A stretch of DNA of 36,524 bases. Origin: Methanobacteriota archaeon (GTDB lineage: Archaea; Thermoplasmatota; Poseidoniia; Poseidoniales; Poseidoniaceae). The notes below the pieces were generated by a model. It was given only the letters and a program-made list of their open reading frames with translations. It was not told the DNA's origin and ran no database searches. Below are positions 17,142 to 25,576 of the stretch, one piece after another. Location of the stretch: positions 1 to 36,524 of the forward strand of contig JABJFI010000052.1 of assembly GCA_018662825.1 (NCBI GenBank). Reading direction: 5' to 3'. Both the position numbers and the translations under genes were made by a program. Position 1 is the stretch's first letter; the number at the start of each line of letters is the position of its first letter.

Positions 17142-18137
17142 TCAATCATCACTATCGCTCGATTGATAAAGTGATGCAATGGACTTGTATATTTCGAAAT
17201 CCGATGATTGACTGAACTCAGTAACTGATTCAGAACTCATGTTTCCGAGTTGCTCATCTACAATCGATACAAATGCTACACGCATATTGTGTTCTGCATT
17301 GGCAGGATCTGTTCCAACGTCCTGATAAATTCCAAACTCTTCACTTGCCATGAATGTTGATACTATCTCATCAGGTAGTTTTGAATCAAGTAAATTATCA
17401 ACTATACTTACAAAGGATACAAAGAGTTCATCGTCACTTGTTAGGTCGGATTCCTCAGCCTCTTCTGCTAGTGTAGGCTCTGATGCAGTTTCCATCATTG
17501 CCTTGATTGATTTACGTTCAGCCATCAAGCCTTCAAGCACAGGACGGATTTGAGAAAGAAGTTCATTATCGCCTGAAGTTTTAGCCGCTTGATACTCAGG
17601 TTTGAGTGCGCGGAGTTCATTCTCAATAGCAGTTAGTTGAGATTGCAAATCCCCTGAGTCTTCATCATCGAGTAATTCAACGACTGGCGCATCACGAATT
17701 TCAGACACCTTGGAATCATGCTCCTTCTTGCGCAAAACAATGATTTCTCGGTCGAGGGAATGTCCAAAACGATCGGAGTATCTATCCAATAGCGAACCTG
17801 TTTCTTTCTTGGATAAACGGTCGATGTGACCATATATTTGTTGAAGTGGTTTGTTTGAACGCTTTGCCCACATGGCGCCATATTCTTTGCCCTTGTCAGA
17901 AGATTCGTCCGCAGGGGCCTTTGCAACATCAGGAAGTGGTAGTGGAGCAGGGGGGTTCTCAACCGCTGGTAGTGTGGGAGCGGGGGCTTCAGGCAGTGGG
18001 GCGGGAGCCGCGGGCAATGGAAGCGGGGTCGGGAGTTCACCGGGAGGAGGTAGGGGCATCCCAGGTAGTGGCGGCAGTGGTAAACCCGGCAGAGGGGGGT
18101 TTTGAGCATCTTTTTTCTTGCCTTTGCGCAGACCCAT
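17142..18137 (-). CDS. Proline-rich protein with coiled coil and duplicated C-terminal unit
   Basis: I do not recognise a named family. The 331-residue protein starts MGLRKGKKKD. A Pro/Leu/Ala-rich segment follows (about 14-70, PLPGLPLPPLPGMPL type), then a charged region, and a predicted coiled coil near 170-220 (LTAIENELRALKPEY). The C-terminus holds two copies of a unit of about 30 residues, at about 242-272 and 289-319, both beginning FVSIVD and ending EFGIY or DFEIY. There is no signal peptide or membrane helix. The upstream ATG 18191 gives a longer frame, but AGAGGTGAAC at 18141-18150 fixes ATG 18137. It sits between priS and the RDD-like gene on the same strand. Confidence 0.75.
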   Translation of the reverse strand: MGLRKGKKKDAQNPPLPGLPLPPLPGMPLPPPGELPTPLPLPAAPAPLPEAPAPTLPAVENPPAPLPLPDVAKAPADESSDKGKEYGAMWAKRSNKPLQQIYGHIDRLSKKETGSLLDRYSDRFGHSLDREIIVLRKKEHDSKVSEIRDAPVVELLDDEDSGDLQSQLTAIENELRALKPEYQAAKTSGDNELLSQIRPVLEGLMAERKSIKAMMETASEPTLAEEAEESDLTSDDELFVSFVSIVDNLLDSKLPDEIVSTFMASEEFGIYQDVGTDPANAEHNMRVAFVSIVDEQLGNMSSESVTEFSQSSDFEIYKSIASLYQSSDSDD

Positions 18138-18140
18138 ATG

Positions 18141-18150
18141 GTTCACCTCT
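18141..18150 (-). promoter_or_regulatory. Shine-Dalgarno site that fixes the start of the proline-rich protein
   Basis: On the minus strand this reads AGAGGTGAAC, ending three bases before ATG 18137. It rules out the longer frame that begins at ATG 18191. Confidence 0.7.
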
Positions 18151-18233
18151 AAACCGTTGGATGCGGATGGAGTCTTGAACCTTACCTTCACATATACTCA
18201 AGATTCAACCAAACCGGGGCCTAGGGGATTTCC

Positions 18234-19433
18234 TCAAACGACTTTTGCCCAACCTTTCAATATGAGAAATGTTGCACCTGCTTCATGGATTTCAAAACGT
18301 TCACCTGATTGCTTATCTATTACCCGTTCACCGAATTGAGATATCGAGTTGTCAACTATCATTTCAACTTCCATCATGTCTTGTGTACTGAGTGCCAATG
18401 CCTCATTCAAAGGGGAATACGGGTTTGAACCATCCGGGTCTAATCTATCAAGTGGGAATTCACTCACTCTCATTCCCGTCTTACCATGAAGCGACGTAGG
18501 CCAACGTATTTGCCTTCTCACATCGATTGTAACAACTTCATCGGTCTCCCCAGCAGAACCAAGAACAACTGAAGAATCTGTTTTCAACAAATCTAAAAAG
18601 AGGCTTTCGTATTTTTCTAGAACACCAAAACTCCCACTACGTAGCCGTTGGGAGCGTGCATCATGGTTAACAACATCAGCTAGATTTTGGATAGACACTT
18701 TACCCTTTGTAGAAGTTCGACCTTCTCGTTGAGATTGGCTTAACAGACCCTGATGTAATGCGTTTAAATCAGCCATGTAGCCTTGTTCTTTGCGAGCAAT
18801 CATGCGCAATTTTTCAATCATATCCCCCATGCCATCGCGAATGCGTCGAGTCCAACCTTCGGATGAAAGGTCATGGTAGCGGGCAAGACCTCCTTTGACA
18901 TCCACGCCCTCGCCACGAATATAGGACACCATTTCACGTCGCGCCTCAGAATCCAAATGAAATAACGAAGGGTCCCTATAGTGAAGATGGAAACCCCGAT
19001 GTCCAGAAAACGTTACTTGCAAATACTTCTCATCAAAACCAAATTCTGGTTCAAGAAAATCATTCCATAGAGACCATGCCTGTTCATGAATCACATTAAG
19101 CATGCCTGGGAAGTCTTTGTCAGTAACTCCTGGTAAATGGTCCCCATCTAAATCAAAAATTAAGTCTGCACCTCTCCATATTTTGTCTGACATTTTTAGT
19201 TCAAATGGGCGGTCCCAATAAGCAGTTGAATAAAAGCAAGAATGCATTGAACGGCCGGTTATGAATTGGCGCACTGAATCCATATCGCTGAATCCCTTGT
19301 GACGAATAGGGGGGGCGCCTCCAAATGGAATAAACATCCATTCACGAGTTTTCAATCGGGGGGGTGTCCAAAATTCAGCACTACGATAATAAGTTCCAAA
19401 TCGGTGTGCAAACCTTGCCCATCCTGCTGCCAT
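18234..19433 (-). CDS. priS: DNA primase small (catalytic) subunit
   Basis: PriS synthesises RNA or mixed primers for replication together with PriL. The 399-residue protein carries the archaeo-eukaryotic primase core. Asp95 and Asp97 in LIFDLDGDHLP are the metal ligands, SGHRGFHLHYRD at 143-154 contains the conserved His/Arg of the nucleotide pocket, and Asp304 in VTIDVRRQIRWP is the third acidic residue, followed by LHGKTGMRV. The zinc-knuckle region common in this family is reduced; I see no clear four-Cys set. The large subunit PriL is not in the window. It is preceded by the small zinc protein at 19486 with a 52-base gap on the same strand. Confidence 0.95.
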   Translation of the reverse strand: MAAGWARFAHRFGTYYRSAEFWTPPRLKTREWMFIPFGGAPPIRHKGFSDMDSVRQFITGRSMHSCFYSTAYWDRPFELKMSDKIWRGADLIFDLDGDHLPGVTDKDFPGMLNVIHEQAWSLWNDFLEPEFGFDEKYLQVTFSGHRGFHLHYRDPSLFHLDSEARREMVSYIRGEGVDVKGGLARYHDLSSEGWTRRIRDGMGDMIEKLRMIARKEQGYMADLNALHQGLLSQSQREGRTSTKGKVSIQNLADVVNHDARSQRLRSGSFGVLEKYESLFLDLLKTDSSVVLGSAGETDEVVTIDVRRQIRWPTSLHGKTGMRVSEFPLDRLDPDGSNPYSPLNEALALSTQDMMEVEMIVDNSISQFGERVIDKQSGERFEIHEAGATFLILKGWAKVV

Positions 19434-19485
19434 AGTCTACCCCATAAGGACGGGGGTGGTGAGGGTTATTGAATTGACGCTGAAA

Positions 19486-19692
19486 TTATTCGGTCATCCA
19501 AAAGCGTTCTTCTGCTTCTCCTACAGTAGTGGATGTGTCAGCACCAGTTGCCTCAACATAATGTTCCCAGCACATGTAAAACTTGCCAACGACCATCGCA
19601 TTTCCAAAAGTCAATCGGATACCACAATTTTCACAACGAGGGCCTATTTCTCCATTTGGCGCCTGTGCAAGCGTGATATGTTCGTGTGGCAT
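19486..19692 (-). CDS. Small zinc-binding-type protein
   Basis: This 68-residue protein contains CENCGIRLTFG (C20 and C23) and, about 20 residues later, MCWEHYVE. CxxC plus Cys and His make a plausible single zinc site, with a treble-clef or half-LIM look. The start at ATG 19692 has a GAGAGGGAT purine-rich ribosome site. I do not recognise the family. It lies between the DOHH-like gene and priS, 65 and 52 bases away respectively, on the same strand, so co-expression is likely. A role as a small accessory to primase or to RNA or nucleic acid binding is only a positional guess. Confidence 0.65.
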   Translation of the reverse strand: MPHEHITLAQAPNGEIGPRCENCGIRLTFGNAMVVGKFYMCWEHYVEATGADTSTTVGEAEERFWMTE

Positions 19693-19757
19693 AGTATCCC
19701 TCTCATTCTACGCAGAAGCATTGAGTCTTTGAACTTGAGGTTTGAAAGTGGTCAAAA

Positions 19758-20240
19758 TTAATCATCCTCCCATTCGGCAGTTGAACACCAATTCAGCAAA
19801 TCTATGGCAACTTCACAAGATTCTGCGACCTCTATGTTTGAATCATTTAGGAATTCTTCAAGTACAGGCTTTGCAGAAATATTTCCTATAGCTCCTAGTG
19901 CCTCTGCAGCCTCGTGACGAACCATGATGTGTTCATCTAAATCACTAAGTCGTTCAATGAGCGCAGGTAGGGCCACATCATTTTGCATTTGACCAAGAAC
20001 ATAAGCCAGTTCGTGCCTAAGCAGAGCACTTGATGCGGAAAAACCTGAACATAATGAAAGGCAAGCTTGATCTGAACCATCATTACGAAGAGAAAATACA
20101 GACCTCATACGTTGGAACATCGGAAGTGATTCATCGCAAAGCGAAGCGGACCAAGATACAATAGAACCTTTCTTATCAGCCGGTGCTGGGTCAACAGAAC
20201 CAAATTGACTCACATTAGGTATGCGCCGATCATTAGTCAT
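19758..20240 (-). CDS. Half-length deoxyhypusine-hydroxylase-like HEAT protein
   Basis: This 160-residue protein resembles one half of deoxyhypusine hydroxylase (DOHH), the di-iron HEAT-repeat enzyme that completes hypusine on eIF5A in eukaryotes. Four HEAT units span about 30-150. His76-Glu77 in LLRHELAYVLGQMQ and His109-Glu110 in MVRHEAAEALGAIG are the two iron-ligand pairs, 33 residues apart, as in each half of human DOHH (56/89 and 207/240). The N-terminal SVDPAPA matches the linker before the human C-terminal half, and IEVAESCEVA matches the end of a half. Full DOHH is about 300 residues with four HE pairs, so a homodimer could rebuild the site. The start may be ATG 20240 or GTG 20249, which overlaps the mqnD stop. 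A plain scaffold HEAT protein is the alternative. Confidence 0.75.
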   Translation of the reverse strand: MTNDRRIPNVSQFGSVDPAPADKKGSIVSWSASLCDESLPMFQRMRSVFSLRNDGSDQACLSLCSGFSASSALLRHELAYVLGQMQNDVALPALIERLSDLDEHIMVRHEAAEALGAIGNISAKPVLEEFLNDSNIEVAESCEVAIDLLNWCSTAEWEDD

Positions 20241-20245
20241 ATTTC

Positions 20246-21130
20246 TCACTCATTAGACCCAATAAACGACATAGTATTTGTGTCAAACTCTGATTGAATA
20301 ATACCGATGTCTTGACCTTCTCGTATAAATCGTCGCACAGATGCACGCCCTTCATCTGCATAGTCAATTGTTCGTTCATTTACATACATCCCTACAAATT
20401 TACGGTTAGTGTCATCATCAATTCCTCTTCCCCATTTTTTTGCAAATTCAAGAGCATCATCGGGAGAATTGAGGGCAAATTCAATACTCATTTTGGTATA
20501 TTTCGTAATATCTTCCATAACTTGCAATCCGAGGTCTCTTCGCACTACGTTACCCCCTAACGGCATAGGCCACCCTCCTGTGCGTTCATTCCACCAAACT
20601 CCGAGGTCTAGATGGACATCGAGATTATTGTCGACATAAGTCAATTGCCCTTCATGAATGATGAGGCCACTTTGATATGTGCCATCTAATACACGAGGGA
20701 TGATTTCATCGAAAGGCACTACCGCGATATCACAGTCACCCCAGGCCAAACGCAATCCCAAATATGCACTTGTTTTTAGACCAGGGACGGCAATAGTTGA
20801 AGAGCGCAATTCTTCTGTTGATGTACCAGGTAGAGAAACAATCATTGGCCCATATCCTTCACCCATTGAGGCCCCACAATTCATTAACGCGTAGTCGTTT
20901 GAGATTTCTGGAAAGGCGTGAATTGAAACTGCCGAAACTTCAAGTTCACAATTCATAGCCCGATGGTTAAGAGTTTCAATATCTTGTAACTCATGAATAA
21001 AGTTGTAACCAGGTGTTGGAAAAGCACCAGTCGTCATTGCATGGAACATAAAAGCATCATCAGGGTCGGGAGAATGGCCGATTCGGACAATCTTGTTCCC
21101 GTTTTCATCGAGGGGTAATTGGGCCACCAT
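20246..21130 (-). CDS. mqnD: 1,4-dihydroxy-6-naphthoate synthase (MqnD)
   Basis: MqnD converts cyclic dehypoxanthine futalosine to 1,4-dihydroxy-6-naphthoate in menaquinone synthesis. The protein (294 residues from ATG 21130) opens with IRIGHSPDPDDAFMFHAM, a family hallmark. VSAVSIHAFPEI and GEGYGPMIVS follow, then IPGLKTSAYL-type (VPGLKTSAYLGLRLA) and WPMPLGGNVVRRDLG, all in the order seen in this periplasmic-binding-protein-like fold. No signal peptide is present, as expected for a cytoplasmic enzyme. A TTG at 21163 would add 11 residues but lacks a ribosome site. Its partners mqnA and mqnE are 2.4 kb away on the same strand, beyond a plus-strand gene. The downstream HEAT gene begins at or just past its stop. 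Confidence 0.92.
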   Translation of the reverse strand: MVAQLPLDENGNKIVRIGHSPDPDDAFMFHAMTTGAFPTPGYNFIHELQDIETLNHRAMNCELEVSAVSIHAFPEISNDYALMNCGASMGEGYGPMIVSLPGTSTEELRSSTIAVPGLKTSAYLGLRLAWGDCDIAVVPFDEIIPRVLDGTYQSGLIIHEGQLTYVDNNLDVHLDLGVWWNERTGGWPMPLGGNVVRRDLGLQVMEDITKYTKMSIEFALNSPDDALEFAKKWGRGIDDDTNRKFVGMYVNERTIDYADEGRASVRRFIREGQDIGIIQSEFDTNTMSFIGSNE

Positions 21131-21246
21131 GATGCCCCCACTTGAGGGTCCTTGATGAATCAACCGATGGAAATTAAGGCTATTAGTTTTGAAACCTACA
21201 CCAAGTTTTCAAGCGGTGTCGTGTAAGAGGGGTTGAGGCAGAGGTC

Positions 21247-23490
21247 ATGAAAAGGGGGTTGCATAATTCCAAAATTTATCTATGCCTACTTATTTTTTTA
21301 ATCGGTTCACTTCCTTCTGGGTCGGGGCAATATTCTGATATTGCATTCATAGATGGGACTGTTTCCTCCATTGCAAGTGAGTCTCGGACAGTAGACTTGA
21401 ATGAGAATGAGACATTTATTGCAAGTGGTTACGATGGTTTGGTGGCAATTCACGAAGTAGGAACACTGGGCCTCATCACGCAATTTCCAGTAGCTAGTGA
21501 TGTTTTAGATGTCCAATTTTCGCCAGATGGGTCTTACCTTGCATACTCCCGTTCTGGTTCCTCATCCGATACAGACACTATCCAAATTTACAATGTGGAA
21601 GAAATGCGTTCTACAACTAAGCAATCCGGTTCTAATTCACAGCCAGAAATGATTCAATGGTCTCCAAACGGTCAATACTTGGCTGTTCCTAATGCCAACA
21701 ATGGAGTCGATATCGTGCAGGTGACAGACATGAATATAGAAACTGTACTAAATGGTGAACACAACACTAGAGTCACGTGCATAGGATATTCTTCACTAGG
21801 AAATTATATCCTAACGGGTGATGAATCAGGAAGAGTCGTTATGTGGTCGACAGATGGGGATTTTACCGGCAAAGAATGGACTCTGAATTCAAAAATTGTC
21901 GGGTGCGATTTTGATTCAATCGATGAAAAGTTCGTTATTCTAACTGAAAATGGTGGCTTGGGTGTTTATTCTTTTTCAGGCGGACTACTATCAGATGTTT
22001 CACTTGATGGTGCATCGGCATTTCATTGGTCTTCAGATAACAGTCAAATTCATGTATCTACTCAAGGTTTAACTCCGCGGATTCTAACTGTAGATTCTTT
22101 GACACTTGAGGAGTCTGGTTCAATTTATCTTGGCCATAAATCTCTAGATTTTGACTTCATGGAAAATGATTTTGGAACGCGTGATATGGTATTTGTTGCA
22201 ACAAATACTGGTCATATTGGCGTATATGGTGTAATGCCACTCCCCGAAGGATATGGTGAAACTGGTTCGGATTTAGATGGGGATGGAGTACCTGATACAT
22301 TCGACGATGACGATGATGGGGATTCGATTTCTGACCAACGCGATAATTATTGCGGTGATGCTGTTCGAACTTGCAGCGAGACGCCAAACCTAGACACGAT
22401 TAGAAATGTAGATATTTTCATCAATACAACCCATTTTGTTATTGAAGATACATTCACATTGGATGTTGAAACATCATCGATGCTGAGGAATCTATCTCGC
22501 GGTTCAATTATTGCAGATACTCAACTGAGCCAAGATGAAACTGATTTATTTTCACAAGCAATATGCAAAAACATGAATGAAAATCATTACGTGAGTTCAT
22601 GGCTCAATGTAATCCAACTATCATCCGGACAACTCCAAGATGGTGAAGTTAAATGCAGGGTTGATAAGGGGATGACATTAACTGCAAAAACTGATCAAAC
22701 ATCTCACATCAAGGTGACCTATGCACTCACATTTAACTTGAGCCATACTATGTCTTATCCTTTTGAATTCACATTACAGTCTCAACCTTCGGCTACTGAC
22801 TCTTCTTTTGCCCAGAAGGCAGAGATGCACCCGATTGATGTTTCTGCGCACAGTACAAAGTCACAAACAATCCATTGGTCGCCTTGGTGGGTTATTGAAG
22901 GTGAACTCACATTCACTATCGAGGAGAAAATGGAACCTGAAGCAAGTTTCAGCGAAAAAGTGACAAATCTATTCGTTACATACCCTATACTGTTCATTCC
23001 AATTCTAGGACTCCTAGTGGGAGGGGTTCTTCTCATAATCCGTAATCAGAATTCAATTGATATTGATTTCGATGATGAAGTAGAAGAGAGCGTCGAGGAT
23101 GAAATAGACACAGATTCAGTTCTAATCCAAGATGAACAAGACGAAAGTGAACAAGAAGAAATTGATGATGACAAAGAGAAAACTCCATCATCTCGAAGGA
23201 AAGTTCAGCGGAAACCTAAAGATAATTCTAATTCCAACCCCGTAGTGGCACGAAGAAAAATGAAAAGCAAAGCAATCGATGAAGACGGACCGATTACAAA
23301 GGTTAAGCGAAGACGTTTGGATGATGGCATCTCAAAAACCTCAACCGGTAAAAAAGGGTTGAAGACATCCAAACGAAAAGTGGTTGCAAAGACACAAAAA
23401 TCCGATGTTGTGAAAACCCGACGTGTCGTGACTTATTCGGATCAGATATCCAATGAAGATTTACAAGAACTAGATGACGATGAAATCTAA
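21247..23490 (+). CDS. Secreted WD40 propeller with TSP3 repeat, membrane anchor and charged tail
   Basis: This 747-residue protein has an N-terminal signal (about 8-27). Residues about 40-330 form a WD40-like beta-propeller (FSPDGSYLAYSRSG, WSPNGQYLAVPN and GDESGRVVMWS blocks). A thrombospondin type-3 Ca2+ repeat follows near 342-368 (DLDGDGVPDTFDDDDDGD). A beta-rich domain leads to a single transmembrane helix (about 576-598). The tail of about 150 residues is first acidic, then strongly Lys/Arg-rich, ending acidic. The expected topology is propeller outside and tail inside. The target is unknown; cell-surface binding or sensing is inference. Lone WD40 plus TSP3 surface proteins are common in marine Thermoplasmatota. 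It ends one base before the end of mqnA in convergent orientation. Confidence 0.8.
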   Translation: MKRGLHNSKIYLCLLIFLIGSLPSGSGQYSDIAFIDGTVSSIASESRTVDLNENETFIASGYDGLVAIHEVGTLGLITQFPVASDVLDVQFSPDGSYLAYSRSGSSSDTDTIQIYNVEEMRSTTKQSGSNSQPEMIQWSPNGQYLAVPNANNGVDIVQVTDMNIETVLNGEHNTRVTCIGYSSLGNYILTGDESGRVVMWSTDGDFTGKEWTLNSKIVGCDFDSIDEKFVILTENGGLGVYSFSGGLLSDVSLDGASAFHWSSDNSQIHVSTQGLTPRILTVDSLTLEESGSIYLGHKSLDFDFMENDFGTRDMVFVATNTGHIGVYGVMPLPEGYGETGSDLDGDGVPDTFDDDDDGDSISDQRDNYCGDAVRTCSETPNLDTIRNVDIFINTTHFVIEDTFTLDVETSSMLRNLSRGSIIADTQLSQDETDLFSQAICKNMNENHYVSSWLNVIQLSSGQLQDGEVKCRVDKGMTLTAKTDQTSHIKVTYALTFNLSHTMSYPFEFTLQSQPSATDSSFAQKAEMHPIDVSAHSTKSQTIHWSPWWVIEGELTFTIEEKMEPEASFSEKVTNLFVTYPILFIPILGLLVGGVLLIIRNQNSIDIDFDDEVEESVEDEIDTDSVLIQDEQDESEQEEIDDDKEKTPSSRRKVQRKPKDNSNSNPVVARRKMKSKAIDEDGPITKVKRRRLDDGISKTSTGKKGLKTSKRKVVAKTQKSDVVKTRRVVTYSDQISNEDLQELDDDEI

Positions 23491-23491
23491 T

Positions 23492-24289
23492 TCACCAAGC
23501 AAATTGGGCACCATTAGCTAATCCGCATGCTTCAACTAAGAATTCATTCAATCCATCGAGGTGGTCGGTGTCGATACGATTGAAAACTTCCCCGAAATAT
23601 TTGTCAAGACGTTCGTAATCTAGTTCTGAGTGAGACATAGCCCATTGAATGACCTTATTCCTCTGCTCATTATTATGCTCGAAAAGACGCAGGTTTTCAA
23701 TCAGTGCACTTTGAGCAAGCCGCAATGATTCAAGTGGAGTGTCCTTACGCGCAGCAAAAACTCCAAACACCATCGGTTTTTGAGTGAAATTTAGCCAATC
23801 CTTGCCCAAATCTAGTTGAACAATACTGGGAGAATTATTAGCTCCTTCGAGAGCTCTATCTCCAATAAGTAAGGCGCCATCACACTTATCGAGCATTGAT
23901 GCAAGGTCAGGCCCCATCATTTCGAAATGGGGCGTAAGGCCGCGCTTTTCTAATAGAAATTTGAGTAATTGAACAGATGTTGAGGAGTCGGTAGGTAGTG
24001 CGATAGAATTCATCTCTGCTATTGGAACTTCTCCGAACACCAATACGCTTCCAACCTCTCCACGGCTACATATTCCTATATCGGGCAGCAATATGAGTTC
24101 ATCAGAATGGCGCGCATAATCAGCTGCTGGAATTGGCGCCAAAATACAATCCTTACGAAGTAAATGTCCAGTCAACCATGAAGGGGGGGCGGCAAGAACC
24201 TCCCATTGTTTGTCAATTCCAAAAAATAATGGGTCGCAATTCAAAAAGGCAACTCGCCCAATTGTCCTCATCCAAAGCGAATCATCCAT
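23492..24289 (-). CDS. mqnA: Chorismate dehydratase (MqnA)
   Basis: MqnA dehydrates chorismate to 3-[(1-carboxyvinyl)oxy]benzoate, the entry step of the futalosine route to menaquinone. The 265-residue protein carries the family features VAFLNCDPLFFGI at the N-terminus, ILAPIPAADYAR (variant of the AxxPSxxY block), DIGICSRGEVGSV (about 90) and LLIGDRAL (about 150). These line the ligand cleft of the binding-protein-like fold. ATG 24289 starts nine bases after the mqnE stop, so the two genes form an operon. A second ATG (at MRTIGRV) is a possible later start. No signal peptide is seen. Confidence 0.92.
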   Translation of the reverse strand: MDDSLWMRTIGRVAFLNCDPLFFGIDKQWEVLAAPPSWLTGHLLRKDCILAPIPAADYARHSDELILLPDIGICSRGEVGSVLVFGEVPIAEMNSIALPTDSSTSVQLLKFLLEKRGLTPHFEMMGPDLASMLDKCDGALLIGDRALEGANNSPSIVQLDLGKDWLNFTQKPMVFGVFAARKDTPLESLRLAQSALIENLRLFEHNNEQRNKVIQWAMSHSELDYERLDKYFGEVFNRIDTDHLDGLNEFLVEACGLANGAQFAW

Positions 24290-24298
24290 ACAATCAAC

Positions 24299-25513
24299 TC
24301 ACATATATGCCATTTTCAATTTTTGCCGGCGTTTTGGCATGGGTGGTATATAAATTTCAAAGCGCTCATAAGTCGTATTTCTCTGAACAGGAATGCAACC
24401 TGAATCAGTAATCAAACGTGCCAAACGAACTCGGTCATGGTCAAGTGGAGTGGTTGAACCAGCAAGGTGCATAATCGATTCTTTTTGAACTGTACCATCG
24501 ATATCATCAGCCCCAAATTGGAGTGCAATCTCCGATAATTCATCACCGATGTTCATTCGGTATGCCTTGATATGTGGTATTGAATCAAGCATGAGCCGTG
24601 AGATGGCAATTGTTCGAAGAATTTCACTGCCTGTAGCCAGTTGCGCCTCAGGGAGGCGTGAATCATCAGGTAGGAATGGGTAAGGAACAAAACATTGGAA
24701 ACCGTTAGTTTGATCGTTTAATTCCCTAAGTTGTATCATATGCTCCAATCTTTGTTCAAGTGTCTCTATTGTTCCAAAGAGCATAGTGCAATTCGTTGGG
24801 ATGCCCAAATCATGTGCACATCGGTGAATCTGTAAATATTCTAAAGAACTTTCTTTGCCATTACAGATAATTGCTCGTAATTCATCATTCAATATTTCTG
24901 CACCGCCGCCAGGTAATGAAGCCAAACCAGCATCTTTTAGCCTCGAAAGAGTTTCTTGAAAAGAAATTTGTGAAAGATTAGAGATGTGCTTGATTTCAAC
25001 TGCAGTGAGGGCTTTAATAGAAATATGAGGGAACTGTTTTTTAGAAGCCTTGAAGAGTGTTTCATAGTGTTCTACATCCCAATCAGGATGAAGCCCTCCA
25101 ACGGTGTGAACTTCATCCACATAATCTGCATATTGGGCTAAATCATCGAGATAAGACTGCACGCCGAGGGCATAAGCGTCATCAGCCCTTTTAGAACGTC
25201 TAAAAGCACAAAACTTACACGATAACACGCAAATATTTGTTTGATTGACATGTACATTAGAATTGAAAAAAGCATACTTCCCAAAGCGTGCGGTTCGAAC
25301 GCAATTCGCCAAGCGTCCGATTTCTGAAAGATTAGGATAAGAATATAGAAGCATCCCGTCTTGAAGTGAAAGTCTAATTCCCTGTGAAACTTTTCGCACC
25401 AAAGGTTGTATTTCCTTGTTCCATGTTGAAATCTCGCCAATTAAATCTGGAAGTTTCTCTCTCCAGTTAGCCGATGAACCAGCCTCATGGATGGAAGACT
25501 TCCACGCTGACAT
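24299..25513 (-). CDS. mqnE: Aminodeoxyfutalosine synthase (MqnE), radical SAM
   Basis: MqnE joins the MqnA product to S-adenosylmethionine, giving aminofutalosine. The 404-residue protein has the radical-SAM cluster motif C95-VLS-C99-KF-C102. EVHTVGGLHPD, FPHISIKALTAVEI, ASLPGGGAEIL and FGADDIDGTVQKE follow. GGLHPD and the DGTV block favour MqnE over its paralogue MqnC (cyclic dehypoxanthine futalosine synthase), which I considered. The reading frame is intact and starts at ATG 25513 with an AGGT-type site upstream. It lies 63 bases downstream of the P-type ATPase on the same strand, and nine bases before mqnA. Confidence 0.92.
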   Translation of the reverse strand: MSAWKSSIHEAGSSANWREKLPDLIGEISTWNKEIQPLVRKVSQGIRLSLQDGMLLYSYPNLSEIGRLANCVRTARFGKYAFFNSNVHVNQTNICVLSCKFCAFRRSKRADDAYALGVQSYLDDLAQYADYVDEVHTVGGLHPDWDVEHYETLFKASKKQFPHISIKALTAVEIKHISNLSQISFQETLSRLKDAGLASLPGGGAEILNDELRAIICNGKESSLEYLQIHRCAHDLGIPTNCTMLFGTIETLEQRLEHMIQLRELNDQTNGFQCFVPYPFLPDDSRLPEAQLATGSEILRTIAISRLMLDSIPHIKAYRMNIGDELSEIALQFGADDIDGTVQKESIMHLAGSTTPLDHDRVRLARLITDSGCIPVQRNTTYERFEIYIPPMPKRRQKLKMAYM

Positions 25514-25576
25514 GTCTATACCTGTGGTGCTTCGTTCTTCAATATGTGGTTGCTCCCATAAGGGAAATCCACCTGA

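Noticed and set aside
17851-18105. Plus-strand Gly/Ser-rich frame resembling a PE-PGRS or structural protein
   Set aside because: It is the antisense reading of the proline-rich segment of the minus-strand gene, which has a strong ribosome site.
19758-21163. A frameshifted or truncated full-length DOHH with its first half upstream
   Set aside because: The sequence immediately upstream is intact mqnD, ending at the start of the HEAT gene; no second HE-containing half is present in any frame there.
25285-25310. tRNA T-arm-like GGTTCGAAC
   Set aside because: It is inside the radical-SAM coding region of mqnE, and no cloverleaf could be built around it.
24299-25513. Assignment as MqnC instead of MqnE
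   Set aside because: GGLHPD, the SLPGGGAEIL block and the DIDGTVQKE block fit MqnE better; a profile search would settle it.
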